Shown: positions 22,852 through 32,117 of the stretch, one piece after another
Layout: the number at the start of each line of letters is the position of its first letter
Position numbering within the stretch: position 1 is the stretch's first letter
Source: Parabacteroides sp. AD58
GTDB lineage: Bacteria > Bacteroidota > Bacteroidia > Bacteroidales > Tannerellaceae
Direction: 5' to 3'
Assembly: GCF_023744375.2 (NCBI RefSeq)
Contig: NZ_CP146284.1
Span: forward strand, 682,001-746,000
Length of the DNA: 64,000 bases
Made by a program: the position numbers and the translations under genes
The notes under the pieces: generated by a model
Databases searched by the model: none
The model's input: only the letters and a program-made list of their open reading frames with translations
Told to the model about the DNA's origin: nothing

Positions 22852-25167
22852 ATGTATAAAAGACTTTTCTTCGCTTGCACGATAGCTGGTGCGTTATTCG
22901 CCAACATTTCGTGTACAAGCACACAAGAGACATCGGTAGCCGATATCAATATTATTCCATTACCCAAGTCCGTCACCCAGGAATCAGGCTCGTTTCTTCT
23001 GACAGACGGGATGACGATTGGTATTTCTGATCCCTCGCTGAAGCCTGCGGCCGAATACCTGGCATCGCTGCTGGCCCGTTCGACAGGTTATCATTTATCG
23101 GTTAAGGAAGGGCTGGATGGAGACATCCAATTGTCGCTGGCCGATAGCTTTTCGCCGAAGGAAGGCAGTTATTCGCTGCACGTAGGCAAGAAAAATATAA
23201 CGATTTCATCGGGTAATTACGGTGGCTTTATTGCCGGTATCCAGACACTTCGCCAACTTTTCCCGGCTGAAATTGAATCGGCTGTGGAACTTCCGGGCAA
23301 TACCTGGGCTTTGCCGGCCGTAACCATCACCGACGAACCCCGTTTCAGCTGGAGAGGAGTCATGCTCGACGTTTCCCGTCATTTCTATTCTCCGGATGAA
23401 GTGAAGGAATTGCTTGACCTGATGGCTCTTTATAAGCTGAATAAATTTCACTGGCACCTGACAGACGACCAGGGCTGGCGTATTGAGATCAAAAAGTATC
23501 CGCTGTTGACTGAAAAAGGAGCATGGCGGCCGTTTAACTCGCAAGACCGGGAATGCATGCGCCGGGCGAAGGCGGAAGATAACAAGGATTTTGAGATTCC
23601 GGCCGAGAAACTGCGTATCGTCCAGGGTGATACACTGTACGGTGGCTTTTATACCCAGGAAGAAATCAAGGATATCGTCAAATATGCCGGTATTCGTGGT
23701 ATCGATGTGATTCCGGAAATCGATATGCCGGGCCACATGCTGGCTGCTGTCAGCAACTATAATGGCGTTTCCTGCTTTGCGCAGACCGGTTGGGGAAAGT
23801 CGTTTTCATCGCCTGTTTGCCCGGGAAAAGACTCGGCTTTAGAGTTCTGTAAGAATGTGTATGCCGAAATCATTCCTTTATTCCCGTACAAATACATTCA
23901 CTTAGGTGCCGATGAAGTAGAAAAGACAAACTGGAAGAAATGTCCGGACTGCCAGAAACGGATGAAAGATGAAGGTCTGAAGACGGAAGAAGAACTGCAG
24001 TCGTGGTTCGTTCATTACATGGAGCATTTCTTCAACGAGCACGGTAAGAACCTGATCGGCTGGGACGAGATACTGGAAGGCGGACTTTCGGAAACGGCTA
24101 CTATTATGTGGTGGCGTAACTGGCATCCGCAGTCGCTTCCCGAAGCTACGGCTCAGGGCAACCAGGCTATTTACTGCCCGAATGCCAATTTCTACCTGGA
24201 TGTTCAGCAGGATCGTAAATCCGTCAGAAATCTCTATGAATACGTTTTGGCTCCCGATTCCTTAAGCGAGGAGCAACGCAGTCTGATCTTAGGCGCTCAG
24301 GGAAATATCTGGTGCGAATGGATTCCTTCGGTTGCACGATTGCAGTATATGGCATTCCCGCGGGTTATGGCATTGGCTGAAAAGACCTGGAGCGATCCGG
24401 CTATGTGTTACTGGGACGATTTCCAGAAACGTATGATCGGTCAGTTCGCCCGTTTGAATGTTCTTGGCGTAAATTACCGCACACCGGATTTGGAAGGATT
24501 CCATGCCGTCAATGCCTTTGTAGGAGAAACGGATGTCCGGATTACCTGCGTTGATCCAAGCATCGAAATTCATTATACCACAGACGGGACAATTCCGACT
24601 TTGGAATCGCCGGTTTACGAAGGACCGATGAAGATAAGCGAATCCACCGATTACACGCTGCGTTCCTTTAAGTCGGATGGAAAGGCTGGAGATATTTTCC
24701 GTACCCGTTATTTAAAACAGGAATATGCTCCGGCAGATGCTGATGCTCAGCCACAGAAGACCGGACTTCAGGCCATGTGGCACGAAGGACGTTTCGACTC
24801 ATGTGCTGCCATCCAGAAAATACCGGCAAAAGCAACCTTTGAAGTATCGGATGTTACGATTCCATCGGAAGTAAAGGGCGACATCGGACTGGTAATCAAA
24901 GGCTATATAAATATTCCGGCTGAAGGTATTTATACGTTTTATCTGCTTTCGGATGATGGCAGTATACTGAAGATCGACGATGAAATCGTAGTTGACAATG
25001 ACGGACCGCATGCTCCGGCAGAAATATCCGGACAGAAAGCCTTGGCTAAAGGCCTGCATCCGATCGAAGTACAATACTTTGATTACAACGGCGGTCTGCT
25101 GCAACTTAACGTATATGATCCATCCGGAAAGAAGATGGATGTAAATACAGGAATCTATGCTTACTGA
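22852..25167 (+). CDS. beta-N-acetylhexosaminidase, GH20, with C-terminal PA14-like domain
   Basis: 771 residues. Lipoprotein signal MYKRLFFACTIAGALFANISC (Cys21). The N-terminal GH20b domain (about 30-155) includes IIPLPKSVTQESGSF. The GH20 catalytic barrel (about 160-500) shows FHWHLTDDQGWR and the catalytic pair Asp354-Glu355 in HLGADEVEKTNW. A chitobiase C-terminal fold (ITCVDPSIEIHYTTDGTIPT) follows, then a PA14-like domain at about 640-765 (GYINIPAEGIYTFYLLSDDG). It releases terminal GlcNAc or GalNAc from glycans, probably at the cell surface. Monocistronic from the visible promoter. A second enzyme of the same layout lies at 44747-47092. Confidence 0.92.
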   Translation: MYKRLFFACTIAGALFANISCTSTQETSVADINIIPLPKSVTQESGSFLLTDGMTIGISDPSLKPAAEYLASLLARSTGYHLSVKEGLDGDIQLSLADSFSPKEGSYSLHVGKKNITISSGNYGGFIAGIQTLRQLFPAEIESAVELPGNTWALPAVTITDEPRFSWRGVMLDVSRHFYSPDEVKELLDLMALYKLNKFHWHLTDDQGWRIEIKKYPLLTEKGAWRPFNSQDRECMRRAKAEDNKDFEIPAEKLRIVQGDTLYGGFYTQEEIKDIVKYAGIRGIDVIPEIDMPGHMLAAVSNYNGVSCFAQTGWGKSFSSPVCPGKDSALEFCKNVYAEIIPLFPYKYIHLGADEVEKTNWKKCPDCQKRMKDEGLKTEEELQSWFVHYMEHFFNEHGKNLIGWDEILEGGLSETATIMWWRNWHPQSLPEATAQGNQAIYCPNANFYLDVQQDRKSVRNLYEYVLAPDSLSEEQRSLILGAQGNIWCEWIPSVARLQYMAFPRVMALAEKTWSDPAMCYWDDFQKRMIGQFARLNVLGVNYRTPDLEGFHAVNAFVGETDVRITCVDPSIEIHYTTDGTIPTLESPVYEGPMKISESTDYTLRSFKSDGKAGDIFRTRYLKQEYAPADADAQPQKTGLQAMWHEGRFDSCAAIQKIPAKATFEVSDVTIPSEVKGDIGLVIKGYINIPAEGIYTFYLLSDDGSILKIDDEIVVDNDGPHAPAEISGQKALAKGLHPIEVQYFDYNGGLLQLNVYDPSGKKMDVNTGIYAY

Positions 25168-25353
25168 TGCAAGGCCGTAAGTGCAGTCGCAAGGGAAAAA
25201 CAGGCAGAGAATAATTTAAGTAATAGTTTAAGAACCCAAGGGTAAATAATTATCAATGGCACTATTAACGAAGCTGAATCATTCTCTGCCATCCACAGAA
25301 TAAAGCTAAAAGACTGATTTTTTATTCTTTTTGGCGATTTTTTTAGTGATAAG

Positions 25354-25385
25354 TTGTAGTAATATTAAATTTATTTATACCTTTG
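25354..25385 (+). promoter_or_regulatory. promoter of rpmB-rpmG-DUF4295
   Basis: TTG at 25354-25356, a 21-base spacer and TACCTTTG at 25378-25385 fit the Bacteroidota consensus. Transcription would begin a few bases later, leaving a leader of about 180 bases before rpmB. Confidence 0.65.
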
Positions 25386-25394
25386 CACCCCGTA

Positions 25395-25411
25395 AGCGGT
25401 AAATAACCGCT
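25395..25411 (+). promoter_or_regulatory. leader hairpin near the 5' end of the rpmB transcript
   Basis: AGCGGT (25395-25400), loop AAATA, ACCGCT (25406-25411) is a perfect 6-bp stem within 15-25 bases of the expected transcription start. It may stabilise the mRNA or be a protein-binding leader structure; the role is inference. Confidence 0.4.
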
Positions 25412-25570
25412 ATCCAAGAAAACACTTCCGCTCTGTTCGTGATGCTAGTTCAGAAAAGAAGTTTCTGAGAAAAAGAAATACGATTTGTATGTCAACAAGA
25501 AGATGTGCAGGTCCGTTTCTTTGTAGAGATTATTTTTCGAATCATTACATGTAATAAAAAGAAGATAGAG

Positions 25571-25810
25571 ATGTCTAAAATTTGTCAAATTACCGGAAAA
25601 AAAGCAATGGTTGGCAACAACGTTTCTCACTCTAAGAGAAGAACGAAACGTAAGTTTGATGTTAACCTGTTTACAAAGAAGTTCTATTGGGTAGAACAGG
25701 ATTGCTGGATTAGCCTGAAGATCTCTGCAGCAGGCTTGCGTACAATTAACAAATTAGGATTGGATGCTGCTATTAAAATGGCTGCTGAAAAGGGTTATTT
25801 AAACGCTTAA
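25571..25810 (+). CDS. rpmB: 50S ribosomal protein L28
   Basis: 79 residues from ATG at 25571: [20 protein letters not shown], then [20 protein letters not shown]. The start is fixed by homology; upstream in-frame codons are leader. C-terminal [25 protein letters not shown] fits L28. Component of the large ribosomal subunit. It is followed after 16 bases by rpmG and then the DUF4295 gene, the standard Bacteroidota order. Confidence 0.96.
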   Translation: MSKICQITGKKAMVGNNVSHSKRRTKRKFDVNLFTKKFYWVEQDCWISLKISAAGLRTINKLGLDAAIKMAAEKGYLNA

Positions 25811-25826
25811 TAGGAGGATTTAAACA

Positions 25827-26015
25827 ATGGCAAAGAAAGCAAAAGGAAACAGAGTTCAGGTTATTCTGGAATGTACTGAACACAAAGACAGCGGTATGCC
25901 GGGTACTTCTCGTTATATCACTACTAAAAACAGAAAGAATACAACTCAGAGATTGGAATTGATGAAATACAATCCGATTCTGAAGAAGATGACTTTACAT
26001 AAAGAAATTAAGTAA
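25827..26015 (+). CDS. rpmG: 50S ribosomal protein L33
   Basis: 62 residues: [20 protein letters not shown], then [28 protein letters not shown] (read over two stretches), typical L33 without the Cys pairs of zinc-binding forms. An AGGAGGA-like ribosome site lies 7-13 bases before the ATG, stronger than usual in this group. Co-transcribed with rpmB and the small DUF4295 gene. Confidence 0.96.
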   Translation: MAKKAKGNRVQVILECTEHKDSGMPGTSRYITTKNRKNTTQRLELMKYNPILKKMTLHKEIK

Positions 26016-26030
26016 TAGGAGATTTGAACA

Positions 26031-26183
26031 ATGGCAAAGAAAGCAGTTGCAACATTTAAGAAAGGTGATGGACGTACTTTCTCTAAAGTAATTAAGATGG
26101 TAAAGTCTCCGAAAACCGGTGCTTACATCTTCCAGGAAGAAATGATTCCGAACGAAGCAGTAAAGGATTATTTCAACAAATAA
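26031..26183 (+). CDS. DUF4295 small basic protein (50 aa)
   Basis: The reading frame from ATG at 26031 encodes MAKKAVATFKKGDGRTFSKV, then IKMVKSPKTGAYIFQEEMIP and NEAVKDYFNK before TAA at 26181. It matches the Bacteroidota-specific DUF4295 family, always found directly after rpmB-rpmG. Basic and short, so ribosome association is the natural guess but not proven. An AGGAGA ribosome site sits 13 bases before the start. Confidence 0.92.
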   Translation: MAKKAVATFKKGDGRTFSKVIKMVKSPKTGAYIFQEEMIPNEAVKDYFNK

Positions 26184-26205
26184 TTCTTGAAGCATAAGAA
26201 ATAAG

Positions 26206-26247
26206 AAAAGAGGCTTTTTCCCGGCAAAAAGGGAGAAAGCCTCTTTT
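26206..26247 (+). terminator. terminator of the rpmB operon
   Basis: 17-bp arms: AAAAGAGGCTTTTTCCC (26206-26222) and GGGAGAAAGCCTCTTTT (26231-26247), one mismatch, followed by T residues; 23 bases after the DUF4295 stop. Confidence 0.85.
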
Positions 26248-26266
26248 TTGTTCTCAAATAAATCCT

Positions 26267-26274
26267 TAACTTTG
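26267..26274 (+). promoter_or_regulatory. -7 element upstream of dnaN
   Basis: TAACTTTG matches TAnnTTTG and lies 72 bases before the dnaN ATG, just after the rpmB-operon terminator. Confidence 0.5.
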
Positions 26275-26345
26275 TATCTTGAGTCGCATAGGAGAAACGG
26301 CTTGTGCGACGGCTTAAATGGATGTAAATTATAAACATATATACT

Positions 26346-27467
26346 ATGAAGTTTGATGTTTCAAGTACTGCCTTGTCTTCCCGCCTGCAAGTGGCGAGCA
26401 AGGTCATTGCTGCCAAAAATTCATTGCCCATACTGGACAATTTTCTCTTTCGTCTGGAGGGAGATGTATTGACGATTACCGCAGCCGATTCAGAAACCCG
26501 TCTGGTAACCACCGTGCAGGTGATGAATGCCCAAGGTTCGGGCGTTTTTGCATTGTCGGCCAAGAATATCCTCGATCCTTTAAAGGAATTGCCGGAACAG
26601 CCACTGACATTTGACATAAATGATGAGAATCTGGAAATCTTTATTTATTTCCAAAACGGAAAATATAATTTCATCGGTGCGCGGGGCGATCTGTATCCTC
26701 AGCAAAAACCGCTGAAGGACAACGCGATTTCCTTGACAATGGACAGTAAAGTATTGTTGAACGGTATCAATCGCTCCCTGTTTGCTACTGCTGATGATGA
26801 ATTACGCCCGGTGATGAATGGTATCTATTTTGATATTCAGCCGGATAATCTGACTTTTGTGGCTTCTGATGGCCGTAAGCTAATCCGTTTACGCAATTCT
26901 TCTGTCAAAAGTGATGAGCGTGCTGCTTTCATTTTACCGAAGAAGCCGGCCAATCTGCTCAAAAACATTCTGTCGAAAGACGAAGGTGTTACGATGGTTA
27001 AGTTTGATGAAAACAACGCGCATTTTATGTGTGACAACTTCGAGATGGTCTGCCGACTGATTGAAGGACGTTATCCGAACTATAACAGTGTGATTCCACA
27101 AGAAAACCCGTATAAGGTGACGATCGACCGCGTTTCGTTCCTGACAGCCCTGAAACGTGTCTCCGTATTCTCACAGTCAAGCAGCCTGATCAAATTACAC
27201 TTGCAGACAAACGAGCTGACTATTTTCGGACAGGATATCGATTTCTCTATTTCGGCCGAAGAACGCATTCCCTGCCAGTATAACAGTCCGGAGCTGAATA
27301 TCGGTTTTAATTCAACCTATCTGATCGAAATTTTAAGCAACATCAGTTCAGAATCAATTGTGTTTGAATTGGCTGATCCATCCCGTGCAGGCGTAATCGT
27401 CCCGGAAGAGAATGAAGAAAATGAAGACTTGTTGACATTGCTGATGCCAATGATGTTGAATGATTAA
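26346..27467 (+). CDS. dnaN: DNA polymerase III beta subunit (sliding clamp)
   Basis: 373 residues, three clamp domains of about 120 residues each. MKFDVSSTALSSRLQVASKV, the middle TADDELRPVMNGIYFDI with ASDGRKLIRL, and the C-terminal PSRAGVIVPEE are family landmarks. Forms the homodimeric ring that tethers replicative polymerase to DNA. Usually near dnaA in other bacteria, but in Bacteroidales it precedes an epsilon-like exonuclease as here. The last residues LTLLMPMMLND carry the characteristic C-terminal MPM. Confidence 0.96.
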   Translation: MKFDVSSTALSSRLQVASKVIAAKNSLPILDNFLFRLEGDVLTITAADSETRLVTTVQVMNAQGSGVFALSAKNILDPLKELPEQPLTFDINDENLEIFIYFQNGKYNFIGARGDLYPQQKPLKDNAISLTMDSKVLLNGINRSLFATADDELRPVMNGIYFDIQPDNLTFVASDGRKLIRLRNSSVKSDERAAFILPKKPANLLKNILSKDEGVTMVKFDENNAHFMCDNFEMVCRLIEGRYPNYNSVIPQENPYKVTIDRVSFLTALKRVSVFSQSSSLIKLHLQTNELTIFGQDIDFSISAEERIPCQYNSPELNIGFNSTYLIEILSNISSESIVFELADPSRAGVIVPEENEENEDLLTLLMPMMLND

Positions 27468-27478
27468 AGCTTTATATT

Positions 27479-28249
27479 ATGCAATTGAACCTGAAAAATC
27501 CGCTGGTTTTCTTTGATCTGGAAACAACCGGAATCGATATAGTCAAGGACCGTATCATTGAAATCTCGTATGTGAAGGTTTTCCCCAACGGAAAAGAAGA
27601 GAGTAAAACCATGCGAATCAATCCGGGAATGCCGATTCCACCGGCTTCAACGGCTATTCATGGCATTACGGATGATGATGTAAAGGATTGTCCGCTGTTC
27701 AAGAATGTTGCCAAGCAGTTGGCGGCTCAGATTGAAGGATGTGATCTGGCCGGATATAATTCGAATCGTTTCGATATTCCGCTTTTGGCAGAGGAATTTC
27801 TGCGTGCCGGTGTTGACATTGATCTGACACGGCGGAAGTTTATTGATGTTCAGACGATCTTCTACAAGATGGAACAGCGTACATTGGCTGCTGCCTATAA
27901 GTTTTACTGTCAGAAGTCACTTGAGAATGCGCATACCGCAGCAGCGGATACGATGGCAACCTATGAGGTTCTGAAAGCCCAGCTGGACCGTTATCCGGAG
28001 TTGAAGAATGATGTAGCATTTTTATCTGAATTCTCGAGCTTCACCAACAATGTGGATTTTGCCGGCCGGATGGTTTATAATGACAAGAATCAGGAAGTAT
28101 TCAATTTCGGTAAGTACAAAGGCCGCCTGGTTGAAGAAGTGCTCAAGCAGGATCCGGCTTATTATAGCTGGATGATGAACGGAGACTTCCCGTTAAATAC
28201 CAAACAGAAACTGACGGAAATCAAACTGCGTGGTTTCAATGCAAAATAA
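27479..28249 (+). CDS. DnaQ-like 3'-5' exonuclease
   Basis: 256 residues. ExoI FFDLETTGID (Asp and Glu near 13-15), ExoII YNSNRFDIPLL, ExoIIIe NAHTAAADTMAT with His-x4-Asp give a full DEDDh set. A C-terminal segment FNFGKYKGRLVEEVLKQDPA at about 208-230 is the GKYKG module often fused to such exonucleases in Bacteroidota. It starts 11 bases after dnaN, so a proofreading or repair role with the clamp is likely. It may be the functional epsilon subunit or a stand-alone enzyme; sequence alone does not settle this. Confidence 0.88.
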   Translation: MQLNLKNPLVFFDLETTGIDIVKDRIIEISYVKVFPNGKEESKTMRINPGMPIPPASTAIHGITDDDVKDCPLFKNVAKQLAAQIEGCDLAGYNSNRFDIPLLAEEFLRAGVDIDLTRRKFIDVQTIFYKMEQRTLAAAYKFYCQKSLENAHTAAADTMATYEVLKAQLDRYPELKNDVAFLSEFSSFTNNVDFAGRMVYNDKNQEVFNFGKYKGRLVEEVLKQDPAYYSWMMNGDFPLNTKQKLTEIKLRGFNAK

Positions 28250-28261
28250 ATGCTGATTTGT

Positions 28262-29464
28262 ATGCTGAAAGGAAAACATATCATCTTGGGAATTACCGGA
28301 AGTATTGCGGCCTATAAAGCCGCTTATATCATCCGGGCTTTAGTCAAAAAGGGAGCGGAAGTTCAGGTAGTCATTACTCCGGCGGGGAAGGAATTTATAA
28401 CGCCGATAACCCTATCTGCCTTGAGCAGCAATCCGGTTATCAGCGAGTTCTTTTCCAATCGTGACGGTTCCTGGCACAGCCATGTTGATCTGGGATTGTG
28501 GGCGGACGCTATGTTGATTGCACCGGCTACGGCTTCTACCATTGGTAAGATGGCAAACGGCATAGCAGATAATATGTTAGTGACAACTTATCTGTCCTGC
28601 AAAGCTCCTGTTTTCATTGCTCCGGCCATGGACTTGGATATGTTTGCGCATCCGACAACGCAGCAGAATCTGGATCGCCTCCGCTCATTTGGCAATCACA
28701 TTATAGAACCGGCTGAAGGAGAACTGGCCAGTCATCTGGTGGGAAAAGGCCGAATGGAAGAACCGGACAAAATCGTGGCTGTTTTAGAGGCTTTCTTTGA
28801 TGAATCCAAGATATTAAAGGATAAAAAAATCTTAATAACAGCAGGCCCGACGTATGAAAAGATAGATCCGGTCCGTTTTATAGGAAATTACTCTTCGGGA
28901 AAGATGGGATATGCTTTGGCTGAAGCGTGTGCGGCACGTGGGGCAGAAGTATTTTTGGTGAGTGGTCCGGTTTCGTTGCAGACCAAACATCCTTCCATCC
29001 ATCGGATCTCCGTCGAATCTGCAGAGGAAATGTACCAATGTGCCATGGATGTCTTTCCATCGGCCGACGCAGCCATCTTAAGTGCGGCTGTGGCAGATTA
29101 CAGACCTGAGATGATTGCTGCAGAAAAGATCAAGCGGGAATCGACAGGAGAGATGATGCTGAAGCTGGTTCCGAATAAGGATATCGCCGCTTCTTTAGGG
29201 CAGATAAAGAAGGCAGACCAACTATTGGTCGGTTTTGCCTTGGAGACATCAGACGAAGTTCATCACGCAGCCGACAAATTGAAGAGAAAGAATCTGGACT
29301 TTATCGTCTTGAATTCTCTGCGTGATCAGGGAGCTGGCTTCCGGTGTGATACAAACAAGATATCTATTCTGGATCAAGAAGGAACACTGACTGAATATCC
29401 GTTGAAGAGTAAGCAGGAAGTGGCTGTAGATATTATTAATAAGTTAGTTTCATTAATGAAATGA
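28262..29464 (+). CDS. coaBC: bifunctional phosphopantothenoylcysteine decarboxylase/synthetase
   Basis: 400 residues from ATG at 28262 (MLKGKHIILGITGSIAAYKA); an upstream ATG at 28250 would add only four residues. The CoaC flavoprotein half (1-180) has GITGSIAAYK, the catalytic His in SWHSHVDLG, and the APAMDLDMF segment. The CoaB half (190-400) has LITAGPTYEKIDPVRFIGN, the GKMGYALAEA nucleotide motif and AAVADYRPE. The enzyme adds Cys to 4'-phosphopantothenate and then decarboxylates it in CoA synthesis. The stop overlaps the next gene's ATG by four bases. Confidence 0.95.
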   Translation: MLKGKHIILGITGSIAAYKAAYIIRALVKKGAEVQVVITPAGKEFITPITLSALSSNPVISEFFSNRDGSWHSHVDLGLWADAMLIAPATASTIGKMANGIADNMLVTTYLSCKAPVFIAPAMDLDMFAHPTTQQNLDRLRSFGNHIIEPAEGELASHLVGKGRMEEPDKIVAVLEAFFDESKILKDKKILITAGPTYEKIDPVRFIGNYSSGKMGYALAEACAARGAEVFLVSGPVSLQTKHPSIHRISVESAEEMYQCAMDVFPSADAAILSAAVADYRPEMIAAEKIKRESTGEMMLKLVPNKDIAASLGQIKKADQLLVGFALETSDEVHHAADKLKRKNLDFIVLNSLRDQGAGFRCDTNKISILDQEGTLTEYPLKSKQEVAVDIINKLVSLMK

Positions 29465-30375
29465 GAATAAGAAGACTATTGGGATTGTTGGCAGCTGGCA
29501 TATGTTCTGTCTCCGCTATAGCGCAAATGTCAACCAACGGAGAACTGAATGCCCGCATCACCATTAACAGTGATAAGATACAGGGAACGGACAAATCGGT
29601 TTTTACGACCTTGCAGACTGCACTGACCGAGTATGTCAATAACAGGCGTTGGACGGATGCTACGTTTGCCGTCAACGAACGGATTGACTGTTCGATGACT
29701 ATTATCTTAAGTGAGCAATCCGACAATAGTTATAAAGGAGAAATACAGGTACAGGCCACCCGGCCAGTGTATAATTCGTCTTATTTGACAACACTATTCA
29801 ATTATCGGGATACGGAACTTGATTTCGAATATGCCCAGTTTGAACAATTGGAATATAATGAGAACTCGTTGAGCAGTAATCTGACTGCGACGGTGATGTT
29901 TTACATTTACGTCATCTTAGGACTCGACTTCGACAGCTTTTCGCCTTTGGGTGGTAAAGCTTATTTTGACAGAGCCCAGCAGATCGTGAATATGGCACAG
30001 TCGCAAGGTACATGGAGCGGCTGGAAAGCCTTTGATAAGGATGACAACCGCCACGGACTGATTACGGCTCTGACAGACAATACATCTGAAACATTCCGGA
30101 ATTTCTGGTACACGTATCACCGGAAAGGACTGGACGAGATGGCCGGTAATCCGGATCGGGGACGAACCACTATTATCGAAGCTTTGCCAGCTTTGAAGGA
30201 AGTAAAAAGCGCCCGTCCGACGTCTGTGATCTTGCGGGTATTTTCGGATGCCAAATTGGATGAACTGGTGCTGATTTATTCAAAGGCGACTACACAGGAA
30301 AAACAGGAAGGATATAAATTACTGTATGAATTATATCCGACCGAAACCAAGCGCCTGGAATCATTGCAAAAGTAA
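29461..30375 (+). CDS. DUF4835 family protein (PorD-like)
   Basis: 304 residues. Signal peptide MRIRRLLGLLAAGICSVSAIAQ. The mature start ELNARITINSDKIQGTDKSV and later FNYRDTELDFEYAQFEQLEY, YIYVILGLDFDSFSPLGG and GWKAFDKDDNRHGLI are typical of DUF4835, a Bacteroidota family that some annotations name type IX secretion protein PorD. It sits between coaBC and recN, its conserved position. Periplasmic. The type IX link is from family naming, not from anything in this window. Overlaps coaBC by four bases. Confidence 0.85.
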   Translation: MRIRRLLGLLAAGICSVSAIAQMSTNGELNARITINSDKIQGTDKSVFTTLQTALTEYVNNRRWTDATFAVNERIDCSMTIILSEQSDNSYKGEIQVQATRPVYNSSYLTTLFNYRDTELDFEYAQFEQLEYNENSLSSNLTATVMFYIYVILGLDFDSFSPLGGKAYFDRAQQIVNMAQSQGTWSGWKAFDKDDNRHGLITALTDNTSETFRNFWYTYHRKGLDEMAGNPDRGRTTIIEALPALKEVKSARPTSVILRVFSDAKLDELVLIYSKATTQEKQEGYKLLYELYPTETKRLESLQK

Positions 30376-30382
30376 TAGAACT

Positions 30383-32047
30383 ATGCTGAATTCATTATTT
30401 ATCCGGAACTTTGTCCTGATCGACAGCCTGGATATTCAATTTGATAAAGGTTTTTCAGTCATTACTGGTGAAACTGGTGCCGGGAAATCTATCATTCTCG
30501 GAGCTTTATCGTTGGTTTTAGGACAGAGAGCTGACGGGAAAAGCATCAAAAAGGGAGCAGACAAGTGTGTTATTGAAGTTTCATTCGATATTTCCAAATA
30601 CCAGCTCGAACCATTTTTCCTTGAGAACGATCTGGAGTACGATGCTTCAAGTTGTATCTTGCGGAGAGAACTCTTCTCTTCGGGAAAGTCCCGTGCTTTT
30701 GTCAACGATTCACCCGTTTCTCTTTCCATCCTGAAAGAATTGGGTACGCGACTGATTGACATTCATTCCCAGCATCAGAACTTACTGTTGGGCGACAGCC
30801 GTTTTCAATTACGGGTGCTGGATGTCATGGCCGAGAATGATATTCTGCTGATTCTGTATAAAAAAGAATTCTTGCGTTACCAAGGTTTAAAACGTGAATT
30901 GAAGGCCTTGCTGCAGAAAGCGGAACAGAGCAAACAGGATGAAGATTACATCCGCTTTCAGCTGGATCAGTTAAAAGAAGCGTCTCTCTCGCCCGGCGAA
31001 CAGGAAGAACTGGAACAGGAACAGGAGACTTTATCTCATGCAGAGGAAATAAAAGGTTCGTTATATAAGATAAGCGAATTGCTTGACGGCGAAGAAATGG
31101 GTAGTGTTCAATTGATTAAAGAAGCCTTGTCGCTGGCCGACGGATTGGAACGCTATTATCCGAAAGCCAAAGAATTTGCCGAACGGCTGCGATCTGCTTA
31201 TATCGACCTGAACGATTTGGCGTCTGAAGCAGACAGTCAGAAGGAAGACATTGAATTTAATCCGGGGCGTCTGGAATGGGTCAATGACCGGTTGAATCTG
31301 ATTTATACGTTGGAACAAAAACACCGGGTTTCGAGTGTGGACGAACTGTTGGCTCTGCAGGAACAATATGAAAAGCAATTGGGTGAGATCAGTTCATACG
31401 ACCAGCTGATTGAAGACTTGAATCAGCAATTGGAGGTCTCGCATGCCGAGTTATTGCAGCAGGCAGGTGTATTAAGTGTCCAGCGGAAAGTGGCAGCGAA
31501 TACAATAGCAGAACAACTGGTGAAAATGGTTTCTCCGTTGGGAATGCCGAATATCCGTTTTCAGGTGGATATGGCGACCCGTCCGGAACCGGAAGCAGAT
31601 GGTATGGATGATATCTGCTTCATGTTCTCCGCCAATAAGAATGGTGAGTTACAACCTGTGGCTCAAACTGCATCGGGAGGTGAAATTTCCCGGTTAATGT
31701 TGTGCATCAAAGCTATGATTGCCGGTTTCACGGCATTGCCAACCATTATATTTGATGAAATAGATACTGGCGTTTCAGGTGATATAGCTGACAAGATGGG
31801 AAATATCATGCAGGATTTAGGTTCAAAGATGCAGGTCTTTGCCATTACCCACTTACCGCAGATTGCAGCGAAAGGTACAGCCCATTACTTTGTTTATAAG
31901 GAAGACAGGGAAGATGGTACAGCTACGCAGATCAAACGCCTGTCGGATGAAGAACGGGTTAATGAAGTGGCCCGGATGCTGAGCGGTGCGTCACTGACGA
32001 AAGCATCTTTAGCTAATGCAAAAGATTTATTAAGAAAAGGACGATAA
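30383..32047 (+). CDS. recN: DNA repair protein RecN
   Basis: 554 residues from ATG at 30383 (MLNSLFIRNFVLIDSLDIQF); the longer open frame overlaps DUF4835. SMC-like ATPase: Walker A GETGAGKS at 29-36, long coiled coil at about 155-360 rich in Gln/Glu/Leu, signature TASGGEISRL, Walker B TIIFDEIDTGVSG, and ITHLPQIAAKG. Helps repair DNA double-strand breaks with RecA in the cytoplasm. Seven bases separate it from the DUF4835 stop; probably the last gene of the dnaN-recN block. Confidence 0.95.
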   Translation: MLNSLFIRNFVLIDSLDIQFDKGFSVITGETGAGKSIILGALSLVLGQRADGKSIKKGADKCVIEVSFDISKYQLEPFFLENDLEYDASSCILRRELFSSGKSRAFVNDSPVSLSILKELGTRLIDIHSQHQNLLLGDSRFQLRVLDVMAENDILLILYKKEFLRYQGLKRELKALLQKAEQSKQDEDYIRFQLDQLKEASLSPGEQEELEQEQETLSHAEEIKGSLYKISELLDGEEMGSVQLIKEALSLADGLERYYPKAKEFAERLRSAYIDLNDLASEADSQKEDIEFNPGRLEWVNDRLNLIYTLEQKHRVSSVDELLALQEQYEKQLGEISSYDQLIEDLNQQLEVSHAELLQQAGVLSVQRKVAANTIAEQLVKMVSPLGMPNIRFQVDMATRPEPEADGMDDICFMFSANKNGELQPVAQTASGGEISRLMLCIKAMIAGFTALPTIIFDEIDTGVSGDIADKMGNIMQDLGSKMQVFAITHLPQIAAKGTAHYFVYKEDREDGTATQIKRLSDEERVNEVARMLSGASLTKASLANAKDLLRKGR

Positions 32048-32117
32048 ACTTTCAGGCAGTTGCCAGGTCTTATTACTAAAAGAAATTCATATTATTCACA
32101 TTTAAAGAGAGTATACT

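Larger units (their letters stand above)
25168..25570. other. gene-free region (403 bp) before rpmB
   Basis: No gene seen. It holds a 10-bp perfect inverted repeat GGCAGAGAAT (25203-25212) / ATTCTCTGCC (25281-25290) downstream of the GH20 gene, a T-rich stretch near 25318-25342, then the rpmB promoter and a leader of about 180 bases with a small hairpin. Confidence 0.55.
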
